Assembly (NCBI GenBank): GCA_900320415.1 | Contig: ONSE01000032.1 | Location: forward strand, 1-12,336 | Source of the DNA: an uncultured Eubacteriales bacterium | Lineage (GTDB): Bacteria > Bacillota > Clostridia > Oscillospirales > Acutalibacteraceae | Length of the DNA stretch: 12,336 bases | Reading direction: 5' to 3' | Shown: piece after piece, positions 1 through 6,331 of the stretch | Numbering within the stretch: the stretch's first letter is position 1 | How the letters are laid out: the number at the start of each line of letters is the position of its first letter | Notes under the pieces: model-generated | The model's input: only the letters and a program-made list of their open reading frames with translations | Told to the model about the DNA's origin: nothing | Database searches by the model: none | Made by a program: the position numbers and the translations under genes

Positions 1-15
1 CGGTAAGGTGTTTTT

Positions 16-31
16 TTAGAGGTTCCCTAAA
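16..31 (-). repeat. Dispersed short repeat end, copy 1
   Basis: On the minus strand this reads TTTAGGGAACCTCTAA. It matches 14 of 16 positions of the minus strand at 4642-4657 and 13 of 16 of the plus strand at 4590-4605. It lies just downstream of the esterase stop codon, in the 66-base stretch at the window edge, which holds no other recognisable signal. It may be one end of a small mobile element whose other end lies outside the window; that is an inference. Confidence 0.5.
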
Positions 32-66
32 GTTTATTATCAAGGATTATTATTGCGTTACGGATA

Positions 67-1701
67 TCATGACAGCGCCTGTCCCTTCATGCAGGAGTTT
101 ACCCATTCAATAAAGTTTTCGGTGCTGTCGCCCGTGCGTTCGGCGGGCTCATGGGTTTTCTCCCAGACCGTTTCGAAGTCAACGCTCTTGACGCCGTTGT
201 ATTTTTCGAGGGCGAGGGCGAGGTTGATTTCGGTTGTCACCGAGGTGTTTGCCTGCGCGATGCCCGTGCGGATCCGCCAGTATTTCGCGACGGCGGACTT
301 GCCGAAGCCTTCACGCGTTTCCATCAGGTAGTAGAGGGGCGTATACATATCGACGCGCTTCCCGAGCGTGCTGCCGAGCGCGTCGGTCTTTTGGAAATCT
401 GCCGTATAGTCGGCGGCTGATTCGCTGCCCTGCTTCTCCAGCACATCGGCGAGCATTCTGTCGAAGTGGGAGCCCTTGCCGTCACCGACGCCGAACAGGG
501 TGTTCTGGCTGTTCGGCTGGTCGAAAGCAAAGGGGAGATTGGTCGCTTTTTTGCAGTTCTTCGCGAAGTCCGCGATGCTTTTGATGGCTGCCGTGTTTTT
601 GCTCTCGTCGTAGGTGACCCATTCGCCGTCGGCGTTCAGGTCATCGATGTAGTTTTTCGCGCTTTTCAGCGGGATGGAGGAGAAGTCGGTGTCGGAGAGA
701 TAGTGGTTCAGCGACTCCTCGATCACACTCTTGACATAGTTGTAATAGCTGCCCGCCTGATAGATCCCTTCCTTGGATTCTTCCAGGGTCAGCGCGTTTC
801 CGTTCCTGTCGGTGAAGCCCGCGCCGTTGACATATTCGGCAAACGCCTTTGCCAGTCCGTCGGAAATCGCCTGTTCCTCGGCGGAGCGCCCGGAGCGTGT
901 GCAGCCCATCATCCACTCATACTCCGCGTTGGCGGTGTCGAGGTCGATGATCGGGCACCAGTCCATCGAGCCCGCCACGGCGTCGGAAACGCCCTGAACC
1001 GCGCCGATCGCCTCAAGATAGGGAGTATACAGCTCGCTGTCGCCTGCCGCGCCGAGGATCGCCGCCTGCGCGCCTCCTCCGCTTATGCCGTAGACGAAGA
1101 TGCTTTCCGCGTCGCCCGCGAGAACATCACTGCAGTAGCGCAGGTAACGGATCGCCGCCTTGAGGTCGGTGACGCCCGCGGGAGCGCCCTCGTTGATGCC
1201 GCGGCAGCCCGCGTGGACATAGACAAAGCCCTGAGAGGTGTAGCGCGTGACGTCCTCATACCGCTCCTCATAGCTGTTCAGTGCCATCACGTCATAATAG
1301 CCCTCCGAGAATATCGGCATCAGGATCGGGGCTTTCGCGGCGGTGTAGCCGTTTTTCACGGCGCTCTCGTTCACCTTGCAGGTGTAGGTACCGTCGCCGT
1401 TGTCGGATGCGTCCAGATACGCGGAGGGGACAAAGACCGCGAGCTTTTCGTGGACGTCATCGGCAGGCTTCTCGCAGTAGGCAAGCCCCGTCTGGTAGTA
1501 AACGTCATCGTCTGCGCTGTACTGCCACTTCGTCATATCCGGTTTTGCGAGATTGGTTGTGATCACGGGCGCCGTTGTGACCGGGGAGGCGGTTTCTGCG
1601 GCTTTTTCGGAGGCGGTGCCGCTTCCGGTGCTTCCGCAGCCCGCCGCCGTCATTGCAAGAAGGCTCAGCGCCAAAGCCAGGACGGAAATTTTTCTCATCA
1701 T
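67..1701 (-). CDS. Subtype-B-tannase-like alpha/beta hydrolase lipoprotein
   Basis: A 544-residue secreted esterase, probably tethered to the outer face of the membrane. The N-terminus is a lipoprotein signal with a hydrophobic core (residues 5-19) and AAGC at 19-22, then a Ser/Thr/Ala-rich linker to about residue 50. The nucleophile elbow is GISGGG with Ser207. The C-terminal part has the family pattern RIRTGIAQ (476-483), then THEPAERTGD with the likely catalytic His517, and ends FIEWVNSCMK. This layout matches bacterial subtype B tannases and related carboxylesterases, which cleave aromatic (galloyl- or feruloyl-type) esters; the actual substrate is unknown. By my recall of the family the acid residue lies about 32 residues before the His, where this protein has Asn485. 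The ATG at 1701 is preceded by TAAGGAG at 8 bases, in which TAA is the protease stop codon, so the two genes are an operon and probably translationally coupled. Confidence 0.75.
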   Translation of the reverse strand: MMRKISVLALALSLLAMTAAGCGSTGSGTASEKAAETASPVTTAPVITTNLAKPDMTKWQYSADDDVYYQTGLAYCEKPADDVHEKLAVFVPSAYLDASDNGDGTYTCKVNESAVKNGYTAAKAPILMPIFSEGYYDVMALNSYEERYEDVTRYTSQGFVYVHAGCRGINEGAPAGVTDLKAAIRYLRYCSDVLAGDAESIFVYGISGGGAQAAILGAAGDSELYTPYLEAIGAVQGVSDAVAGSMDWCPIIDLDTANAEYEWMMGCTRSGRSAEEQAISDGLAKAFAEYVNGAGFTDRNGNALTLEESKEGIYQAGSYYNYVKSVIEESLNHYLSDTDFSSIPLKSAKNYIDDLNADGEWVTYDESKNTAAIKSIADFAKNCKKATNLPFAFDQPNSQNTLFGVGDGKGSHFDRMLADVLEKQGSESAADYTADFQKTDALGSTLGKRVDMYTPLYYLMETREGFGKSAVAKYWRIRTGIAQANTSVTTEINLALALEKYNGVKSVDFETVWEKTHEPAERTGDSTENFIEWVNSCMKGQALS

Positions 1702-1713
1702 GCTGCTTTCTCC

Positions 1714-3390
1714 TTATTTCTCCGAAGCGGGAACCAGGATCGCTTTGATGGGGTAGTTGTCGACCGCCATGGAATCCTTGCCCTTGAGCTCCAGCTTGGG
1801 GAGCGCCTTATCGGTCGCGATGACCTCGGAGCACAGCTCATACGCTCTGTCTGTCAGGCTTTCCTTCATGGTGGACATATCGCTCCATTTGCCGTCCTTG
1901 TAAAGGTAGCTTTCTCCCTTGTTGATTACGCCGCTCACGGTCATGCCCTCGTAGAACTCGGTGGAATAGGGGATGACCTCGGTGTATGCCGTGCCGCCGT
2001 TTTCGTCGGTTTCGTGCTTCATGGTCAGGACGACCGCGTACTTTTCGCCCTGCTTGAGCGCGTACTCGCTCTTGAGGTCGATTTTGTAGCTGCCCGCGAA
2101 GGTGTGGCGGCGCACGCCCTCCTCAAGACGGGTTCCCGAGGATGGATTGTCGTCCTCAACGTCCTTGTAGATCTCATAGGTCACCTCGGTTTTCGGCAGC
2201 GCTGTTGTGTAGTTGATCTGATACAGGCTTTCGTCCTCCTCGGCGTCAAACACATTCGCCATCTTGGTCTCGGTGTCATAGTCCGTGGTGCCGTACCAGC
2301 TGGTCATCATCAGATCGTACTGGTCATAATTCACCGTGGTGTGCTTCACCGCGCTGCCGCCGTCGATCACATAGCTCAGGGGATCCATCAGGGTGTGGTC
2401 ATAGTAGGAGATATAGAGGTAGCCGTCGTCGGTGTCGCCCTCGGCAAAGCTCGTCTTGCCCCAGCTGTTTTTGATGATCAGAGCGCCGTTTTCGGGAGGT
2501 GTGTCGTCTCCCTCGCTGTTCTTTTTGGCGAAGTTCTCCTTCGGGTAGTCGTCGTCATAGCCGACGATCGTCACCGCGTGGTCGGGCTTGTCGTTTTCCT
2601 TGTCATACGCCGAACGTTTTTTGTTGTTGATTCCCGAGTGGGAGGCGCAGAGGGCGATGGAAACGCCGTGTCCCTTTGTCAGCTCATACTTGATCGCGTT
2701 GAGTCCGTCCTCGTTGAGCTTGTAATTGCCCTCGCTGTCGAACGTCGCGGGGCTGGGGAGCATCATGCTGTTCCTGAGAAAGGCGGCCGCGGGAGCGTTG
2801 CGGTATTCCGCCGTGAGCGGAAGCGTCCATTCTCCCGACCAGGAATCGTCATAGGCGTAGGGATTCTCTCCCTTGACGCTCACGCTCTCGTCTACAGGCC
2901 CGAAGCCCGCTCCGAAGAGATTCGCATCATGTACGAAGGGACCGCCGATAAAGTAAGCCGTGATATTATTTCTTTCCTTCTCCGCGGCGGAGGGATCAAA
3001 GCCCTCTCCGACCTGGGAGGCGCGCACCTTGCCCTTGACGACGTCGTCCTTGGTGATGCCGTGGAACATATACCAGGAGATGTATTTTTCAGAGAAATTG
3101 ACCTTGTCGTTGACCTCGCCCGCAGGAACACCCATGTCGTTTTCAAACAGGTAGGAGATTTCCGCCGCTCCCGCCAGACTGAATGTCCAGCAGTCGCCGA
3201 ACCACTGTGTTTTGACGGGTGTCACGTAGTTCTTTCCCTCAAAGTCCCTCAAATCGATCTTTGACGGCAGCTTTGCCGCGTCGATTTCGGTAAAGGCTTC
3301 GTCGGCGGTCGCTCCGCCGCTGCCGGGAGAGCACGCGGGCAGGGAGCAAAGTGTCAGCGCGGAGATGAGAATTGCCAAAAGCTTTTTCAT
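1714..3390 (-). CDS. C1 papain-family cysteine protease lipoprotein with lectin-like domain
   Basis: A 558-residue surface protease. The signal peptide ends in a lipobox (LPAC, Cys20), so the mature protein should be lipid-anchored. The papain-type catalytic domain spans about residues 40-325: oxyanion Gln62 and nucleophile Cys67 in QWFGDCW, His271 in PDHAVTIVGY, Asn308 in IKNSWG. From about 330 to 505 follows a beta-rich region (YDQYDLMM, ANVFDA, then SGTRLEEG and an LKQGEKYAVVL strand) that resembles the lectin-like domain often found behind bacterial C1 peptidases. There is no obvious inhibitory propeptide: the catalytic domain begins about 20 residues after the lipidated Cys. The frame is open further upstream to 3501, but that part crosses the promoter, and ATG 3390 starts a perfect signal peptide with GAGGG 9 bases before it. 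It is followed after 12 bases by the esterase gene. Both may degrade plant or host surface material. Confidence 0.88.
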   Translation of the reverse strand: MKKLLAILISALTLCSLPACSPGSGGATADEAFTEIDAAKLPSKIDLRDFEGKNYVTPVKTQWFGDCWTFSLAGAAEISYLFENDMGVPAGEVNDKVNFSEKYISWYMFHGITKDDVVKGKVRASQVGEGFDPSAAEKERNNITAYFIGGPFVHDANLFGAGFGPVDESVSVKGENPYAYDDSWSGEWTLPLTAEYRNAPAAAFLRNSMMLPSPATFDSEGNYKLNEDGLNAIKYELTKGHGVSIALCASHSGINNKKRSAYDKENDKPDHAVTIVGYDDDYPKENFAKKNSEGDDTPPENGALIIKNSWGKTSFAEGDTDDGYLYISYYDHTLMDPLSYVIDGGSAVKHTTVNYDQYDLMMTSWYGTTDYDTETKMANVFDAEEDESLYQINYTTALPKTEVTYEIYKDVEDDNPSSGTRLEEGVRRHTFAGSYKIDLKSEYALKQGEKYAVVLTMKHETDENGGTAYTEVIPYSTEFYEGMTVSGVINKGESYLYKDGKWSDMSTMKESLTDRAYELCSEVIATDKALPKLELKGKDSMAVDNYPIKAILVPASEK

Positions 3391-3447
3391 TTCAAGACCC
3401 TCACAATCAGATTTTTTTGAGCTGTTATTTTTTTGTCCTTCTTTTCC

Positions 3448-3476
3448 ATTATATCGTAAGTGAAAAGCGGAAACAA
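3448..3476 (-). promoter_or_regulatory. Predicted sigma-A promoter of the protease-esterase operon
   Basis: On the minus strand TTGTTT (3476-3471) is followed by a 17-base spacer and a perfect TATAAT (3453-3448). Transcription would start near 3441, giving a leader of about 50 bases. The -35 is poor (3 of 6), which fits a promoter that needs an activator at the tandem palindromes just upstream. Confidence 0.6.
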
Positions 3477-3497
3477 GCAACCCTTTTTTCATATAAA

Positions 3498-3512
3498 TCA
3501 ACCGCTGGTTGA
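3498..3512. promoter_or_regulatory. Palindromic operator A (TCAACC-GCT-GGTTGA)
   Basis: A perfect 6-3-6 inverted repeat. Its centre is about 64 bp upstream of the predicted protease transcription start. A second copy of the same motif starts 19 bp away and a third lies at the regulator start. Together with copy B, the minus-strand RNA could also form an 8-bp stem (TCAACCGC with GCGGTTGA), so a weak terminator for the regulator gene is a second reading, but there is no clean U-run after it. Confidence 0.6.
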
Positions 3513-3516
3513 CAAC

Positions 3517-3531
3517 TCAAACGGCGGTTGA
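3517..3531. promoter_or_regulatory. Palindromic operator B (TCAAACGGCGGTTGA)
   Basis: The second copy of the 15-bp motif, with one half-site mismatch (TCAAA opposite GTTGA). It lies 19 bp centre to centre from copy A, roughly two helical turns, so two dimers could bind on the same face of the DNA. It ends 3 bases before the regulator stop codon. Confidence 0.55.
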
Positions 3532-3534
3532 GAA

Positions 3535-4368
3535 TTACAGCAAAGGCTTTGTGCGGCGGAAGGTGGAGATAAAGTCGCAGTAGTACGTTCTTGTGATCTC
3601 ATCCGCGATACAGAGCAGGGGGATGACAGAGCTTTCCTGACGGAACTTGTAGGCGTTCGTCTCGCCGTGGAGCGTCGTGATCACGAGCCTGGTGGCGAGG
3701 TTATTGCGGCAGAGCGTTTCCATGCACTCCTCCAGCTCATCTGCGGGAATATCTGTTTTGCTGCTGATGACGGCGGTGGTGACGGGCGTGTTCAGGCGCG
3801 AGTAGAGATAGAAAATAATGCGCAGCATCCGTTCGTCGGCAAAGACCGCGAATACCTCCCGCAGCGCCTCGATATTGCGCAGATAGCTCTTGATGCCGTC
3901 GCGCGGCTCCGTCATGAGGAAAAAATGGCGGAAATCGTCGGAGATCCGCACGGTCGCCATGCCGCTGTCCTGCATGATTTTGGTGTAGTAGTCCTTCAGA
4001 TCGGCGTCGCCCGAGGGAGGGCCCGAAAAGAAGTCAAGATACTTGTCGATCAGCGAGATATCCTCCAGCAGACCGATGTTGATGGCCCAGCACAAATGGA
4101 AGGCGTAGCGGTACGCCGCGTCATTCGGCATATGGTTGAGCCGCCGCGCCAGCTTGACCGCCTCGTCATGGTCGGCGCGCCCGAACAGAGCGTCGATGCT
4201 GACGCCGAGAACGTCCGAGAGCTTCGGCAGCAGCTCGATATCGGGTGTTCCTCCGTTTTCCCATTTGGAAACCGCCTGTGTGGAAACCCCCAGCAGACGT
4301 CCTAGCTGCTCCTGGGTATAGCCCTTTTCACCGCGGTATTTTCTGATTTGCTTCCCGATGCTCCTCAT
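3535..4368 (-). CDS. XRE-family HTH transcriptional regulator with C-terminal effector region
   Basis: A 277-residue cytoplasmic DNA-binding protein. Residues about 4-58 form a Cro/C1-type helix-turn-helix (YTQEQLGRLLGVS, then TQAVSKWENG), followed by DVLGVSIDALFG, as in other XRE regulators. The remaining 210 residues are mostly helical. A segment near residues 195-250 (SKTDIPADELEECMETLCRNN followed by a beta-hairpin-like stretch) resembles a winged helix, perhaps a second binding or dimerisation domain; no ligand can be named. I chose the ATG at 4368, because GGAGGG lies 6 bases before it, while a TTG two codons earlier directly abuts the ribosome site. It is first in a minus-strand block with the protease and esterase. 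The TCAAC-N5-GTTGA palindromes at its own start and ahead of the protease suggest it controls both itself and the operon. Confidence 0.85.
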   Translation of the reverse strand: MRSIGKQIRKYRGEKGYTQEQLGRLLGVSTQAVSKWENGGTPDIELLPKLSDVLGVSIDALFGRADHDEAVKLARRLNHMPNDAAYRYAFHLCWAINIGLLEDISLIDKYLDFFSGPPSGDADLKDYYTKIMQDSGMATVRISDDFRHFFLMTEPRDGIKSYLRNIEALREVFAVFADERMLRIIFYLYSRLNTPVTTAVISSKTDIPADELEECMETLCRNNLATRLVITTLHGETNAYKFRQESSVIPLLCIADEITRTYYCDFISTFRRTKPLL

Positions 4369-4370
4369 TC

Positions 4371-4385
4371 TCAACCCTCCGTTGA
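4371..4385. promoter_or_regulatory. Palindromic operator C over the regulator ribosome site
   Basis: The plus strand reads TCAAC-CCTCC-GTTGA, the third copy of the motif at 3498-3531. On the minus strand the central five bases are GGAGG, the Shine-Dalgarno core of the regulator gene. It lies just downstream of the predicted start point of that gene, a position typical of autorepression. The mRNA could also fold it into a 5-bp hairpin with the ribosome site in the loop. Confidence 0.6.
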
Positions 4386-4397
4386 TTTGATAACTCT

Positions 4398-4426
4398 ATT
4401 GTAGCAAACGCGGAGCGGTTTGTCTA
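4398..4426 (-). promoter_or_regulatory. Predicted sigma-A promoter of the XRE regulator gene
   Basis: On the minus strand TAGACA (4426-4421), a 17-base spacer, and TACAAT (4403-4398); each box has 5 of 6 consensus bases. Transcription would start near 4391, leaving a leader of about 23 bases that contains operator C. Confidence 0.65.
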
Positions 4427-4561
4427 CCGTGCATTGCAGATTTCCTGCTCTTCCCCGGGAAGTTTCTCTGACTGTCTGATCTCGGGGCGGCAGAAGCTCC
4501 CTCTGACGGAATGACAAATCAGAAATCCCGCAAAACAGCGCTGACAGGGGCGCCTGTTTTC
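4427..4561. other. Divergent intergenic region with a hairpin at 4532-4560
   Basis: The 324 bases between the regulator and the serpin hold two divergent promoters, an operator and a repeat, listed separately. In this remaining stretch the only structure I see is AAAACAG-CGC pairing with GCG-C-CTGTTTT (4532-4560, loop of about 8 bases). It looks like a bidirectional terminator and abuts the serpin -35 box. No gene ends into it, so it may be a remnant or may insulate the divergent promoters. An 84-codon open frame on the minus strand here has no ribosome site or family features and is not called. Confidence 0.35.
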
Positions 4562-4590
4562 TTGAATTGGGTGAAGGTGTGTGATATAAT
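4562..4590 (+). promoter_or_regulatory. Predicted strong sigma-A promoter of the serpin gene
   Basis: TTGAAT (4562-4567), a 17-base spacer, and a perfect TATAAT (4585-4590) preceded by TGA, i.e. an extended -10 element (TGnTATAAT). Transcription would start near 4597, giving a leader of about 95 bases that contains the short repeat element. Confidence 0.72.
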
Positions 4591-4657
4591 AAAGGAAACC
4601 TCTAAAAATTCCTTTCCGCGCATAAGCACGACATTGAATGATTAGAGATACCCTAAA
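4590..4657. repeat. Short element with terminal inverted repeats, in the serpin leader
   Basis: The left end TAAAGGAAACCTCTAA (4590-4605) and the right end TTAGAGATACCCTAAA (4642-4657) are imperfect inverted repeats (11 of 16 matches). The right end matches the sequence at 16-31 (14 of 16). The 36-base interior shows no gene or strong fold. The size and inverted ends suggest a MITE-like or other dispersed intergenic repeat. Its left end touches the serpin -10 box, so most or all of it would be transcribed. Confidence 0.45.
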
Positions 4658-4692
4658 CAAAAAAGCCAAAAAAATCACAGGAGGTAATCTGT

Positions 4693-6159
4693 ATGAAGAA
4701 AATACTTGCGGTATTGCTTGCCGCAGTCATCGCGGTTTCTTCCGCGGCAGCCGCAGCCGCGGCAGGCACTGCGCCAAAACGCGGCGACGTGAATCTGGAC
4801 GGCAAGGTTGACGTCACCGACGCGACGACCGTACAATATATCTGCGCGGGTCTGGGAACCCACTCGGAGGAGGAGCTGCTCGCCGCCGACGCCGACCTCA
4901 ACGGCGCGGTAACGGTGGTGGACGCGACCTTCGTCCAGCGGCTTGCCGCGGGTATCATCCAGCTTGATGAGCCGCTCGACGCCGCAGAGGTCAGCAGGCA
5001 GGGCAACGCGGCAGTGCGCGGTTTCAGCGCGGAGCTGCTCAAAAGCAGCAGGAGCACGGGTGAGAACACCTTTGTATCGCCGCTGTCGGTGATGGTGGCG
5101 CTCTCCATGACGGCAAACGGCGCGGCGGGAACCACGCTCTCCGAGATGGAGACCACCCTCGGCGCGAAGAGAAACGTGCTCAACGCCTATTTTAAAAACT
5201 ATATAGAGAATTCCGAGGGCTTCGGAAAGACGGTGCAGTACGGCCGCATGGACGAGGGACGGATCTGCGGCGGCATGGAGATCGCCGACTCCATCTGGTA
5301 CAACAACGACGGCACGCACACAAAGCTCAATCCGACCTTTGTCAGCGACACGATGAACTACTATTATTCCGATGTGTTCGCCGCTCCGTTCAATCAGGAA
5401 ACCTGCAGCTCCCTGAACGGCTGGATCAACGAAAAGACGCACGGTCTGATCCCGAGGCTGACGGACAAAATGGATGAGCAGGCGCTGATGTATCTGGTGA
5501 ATACAGTGGCGTTTGAGGGCAACTGGAGCGAGCCGTACACCAAATACAGCGTATCTGACGGTACCTTCACCGCTGAGGACGGAACGGCTTATCCCGTGCA
5601 GATGATGCATTCCACCGAGGATGTCTACCTCAGCGACGGCGACGCGGCTGACGGCTTTATGAAATACTACCTGGGCGGCAGATACGCTTTCGCGGCGCTC
5701 TTGCCGAAGGAGGGTGTCAAGCTCGACGATTATGTCGCCTCCCTGACAGGCGAGCGCCTGGAAAAGGCACTGCAGTGGGATCATTCCTATGATTATGTGA
5801 GAGCCTGCCTGCCCAAGTTCAATGTGGAATACAGCGACAGCCTGTCGGACAACCTCAAGGCAATGGGTATGCCCACCGCGTTTGTTTCGGGACAGGCGGA
5901 CTTCCGCCGCATGGTGGACGCCGGCGCGCAGAACAGCCCCTATATCAGCGACGTGCTGCACAAAACCGTCGTCCAGCTCGATGAGTACGGCACCAAGGCG
6001 GCAGCGGTCACGGCTGTCATCATGGCGGAAAGCACCGCTCCCGGCGAGGACGAGCCCCGCGGCATCACCATATCCCTTGACAGACCGTTCGTGTATATGA
6101 TCGTGGACACAAGCAGCAGCACGCCTGTCTTTATCGGCACGATGGAGAGCTTTTCATAA
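4693..6159 (+). CDS. Secreted serpin with N-terminal type I dockerin
   Basis: A 488-residue exported protease inhibitor that should dock onto a cohesin of a cellulosome-like scaffold. A signal peptide (1-24, Ala-rich end) is followed by a dockerin at 31-87 with two calcium loops: DVNLDGKVDVTD (Asp32, Asn34, Asp36, Asp43) and DADLNGAVTVVD (Asp66, Asp68, Asn70, Asp77). Positions 10-11 of the loops, which set cohesin choice, are VT and VV. The serpin domain fills 95-488, with the ENTFVSPLSVMVALSM helix, NTVAFEGNW and a C-terminal PFVYMIVD strand. The hinge of the reactive loop is intact and small-sided (EYGTKAAAVTA, 431-441), so the protein should be inhibitory. Counting from Gly433 as P15, the scissile bond is near Ser447-Thr448. 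Target proteases are unknown. AGGAGG lies 8 bases before the ATG. It is transcribed alone, divergent from the protease operon. Confidence 0.92.
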   Translation: MKKILAVLLAAVIAVSSAAAAAAAGTAPKRGDVNLDGKVDVTDATTVQYICAGLGTHSEEELLAADADLNGAVTVVDATFVQRLAAGIIQLDEPLDAAEVSRQGNAAVRGFSAELLKSSRSTGENTFVSPLSVMVALSMTANGAAGTTLSEMETTLGAKRNVLNAYFKNYIENSEGFGKTVQYGRMDEGRICGGMEIADSIWYNNDGTHTKLNPTFVSDTMNYYYSDVFAAPFNQETCSSLNGWINEKTHGLIPRLTDKMDEQALMYLVNTVAFEGNWSEPYTKYSVSDGTFTAEDGTAYPVQMMHSTEDVYLSDGDAADGFMKYYLGGRYAFAALLPKEGVKLDDYVASLTGERLEKALQWDHSYDYVRACLPKFNVEYSDSLSDNLKAMGMPTAFVSGQADFRRMVDAGAQNSPYISDVLHKTVVQLDEYGTKAAAVTAVIMAESTAPGEDEPRGITISLDRPFVYMIVDTSSSTPVFIGTMESFS

Positions 6160-6194
6160 TTTTGTAATAATTGTAATAAAAGTATCGAAACAGG

Positions 6195-6236
6195 AACGGC
6201 GGAAGGATGACAGTACGGTCATCCTTCCGCTGTTTT
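6195..6236 (+). terminator. Rho-independent terminator of the serpin gene
   Basis: A perfect 13-bp stem (GCGGAAGGATGAC and GTCATCCTTCCGC) with the 6-base loop AGTACG. It extends through G-U and A-U pairs into TGTTTT. It starts 36 bases after the serpin stop codon. Confidence 0.85.
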
Positions 6237-6301
6237 GCGTGGATTTTGCCCCTGAATGAAAGCTTTCGGAGGGGATGAGCCGTCCGGAGCAGCAAACGGG
6301 G

Positions 6302-6331
6302 AAAGGGAGCCTGCAAGCGGCTCCTTTTTTT
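6302..6331 (+). terminator. Second intrinsic terminator after the serpin
   Basis: GGAGCC pairs with GGCTCC around a 7-base loop and is followed by seven T residues. A weaker hairpin (CCCCT at 6249-6253 with AGGGG at 6270-6274) lies between the two terminators. There is no gene between them, so this is either a back-up terminator or the end of a short untested RNA. Confidence 0.75.

Noticed and set aside
466..3264. A 932-codon open frame on the plus strand across the esterase and protease genes
   Set aside because: It is antisense to two well-supported genes, spans their junction, shows no family motif and has arginine/valine-rich composition typical of a codon-bias shadow.
3391..3501. Upstream extension of the protease gene to a start at 3501
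   Set aside because: It would put 37 non-hydrophobic residues before a perfect lipoprotein signal peptide and would cover the predicted promoter; ATG 3390 has its own ribosome site.
4369..4374. TTG start two codons before the ATG of the XRE regulator
   Set aside because: It directly abuts the GGAGGG ribosome site, leaving no spacing; the ATG at 4368 has the usual 6 bases.
4424..4678. An 84-codon minus-strand open frame between the regulator and the serpin
   Set aside because: It runs through two promoters and a repeat element, has no ribosome site and resembles no family.
4675..5961. A 428-codon open frame on the minus strand opposite the serpin
   Set aside because: It lies over the dockerin and serpin coding sequence and shows no recognisable protein features.
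6131..6316. A 61-codon minus-strand open frame downstream of the serpin
   Set aside because: It reads through the strong serpin terminator hairpin and has no supporting signal.
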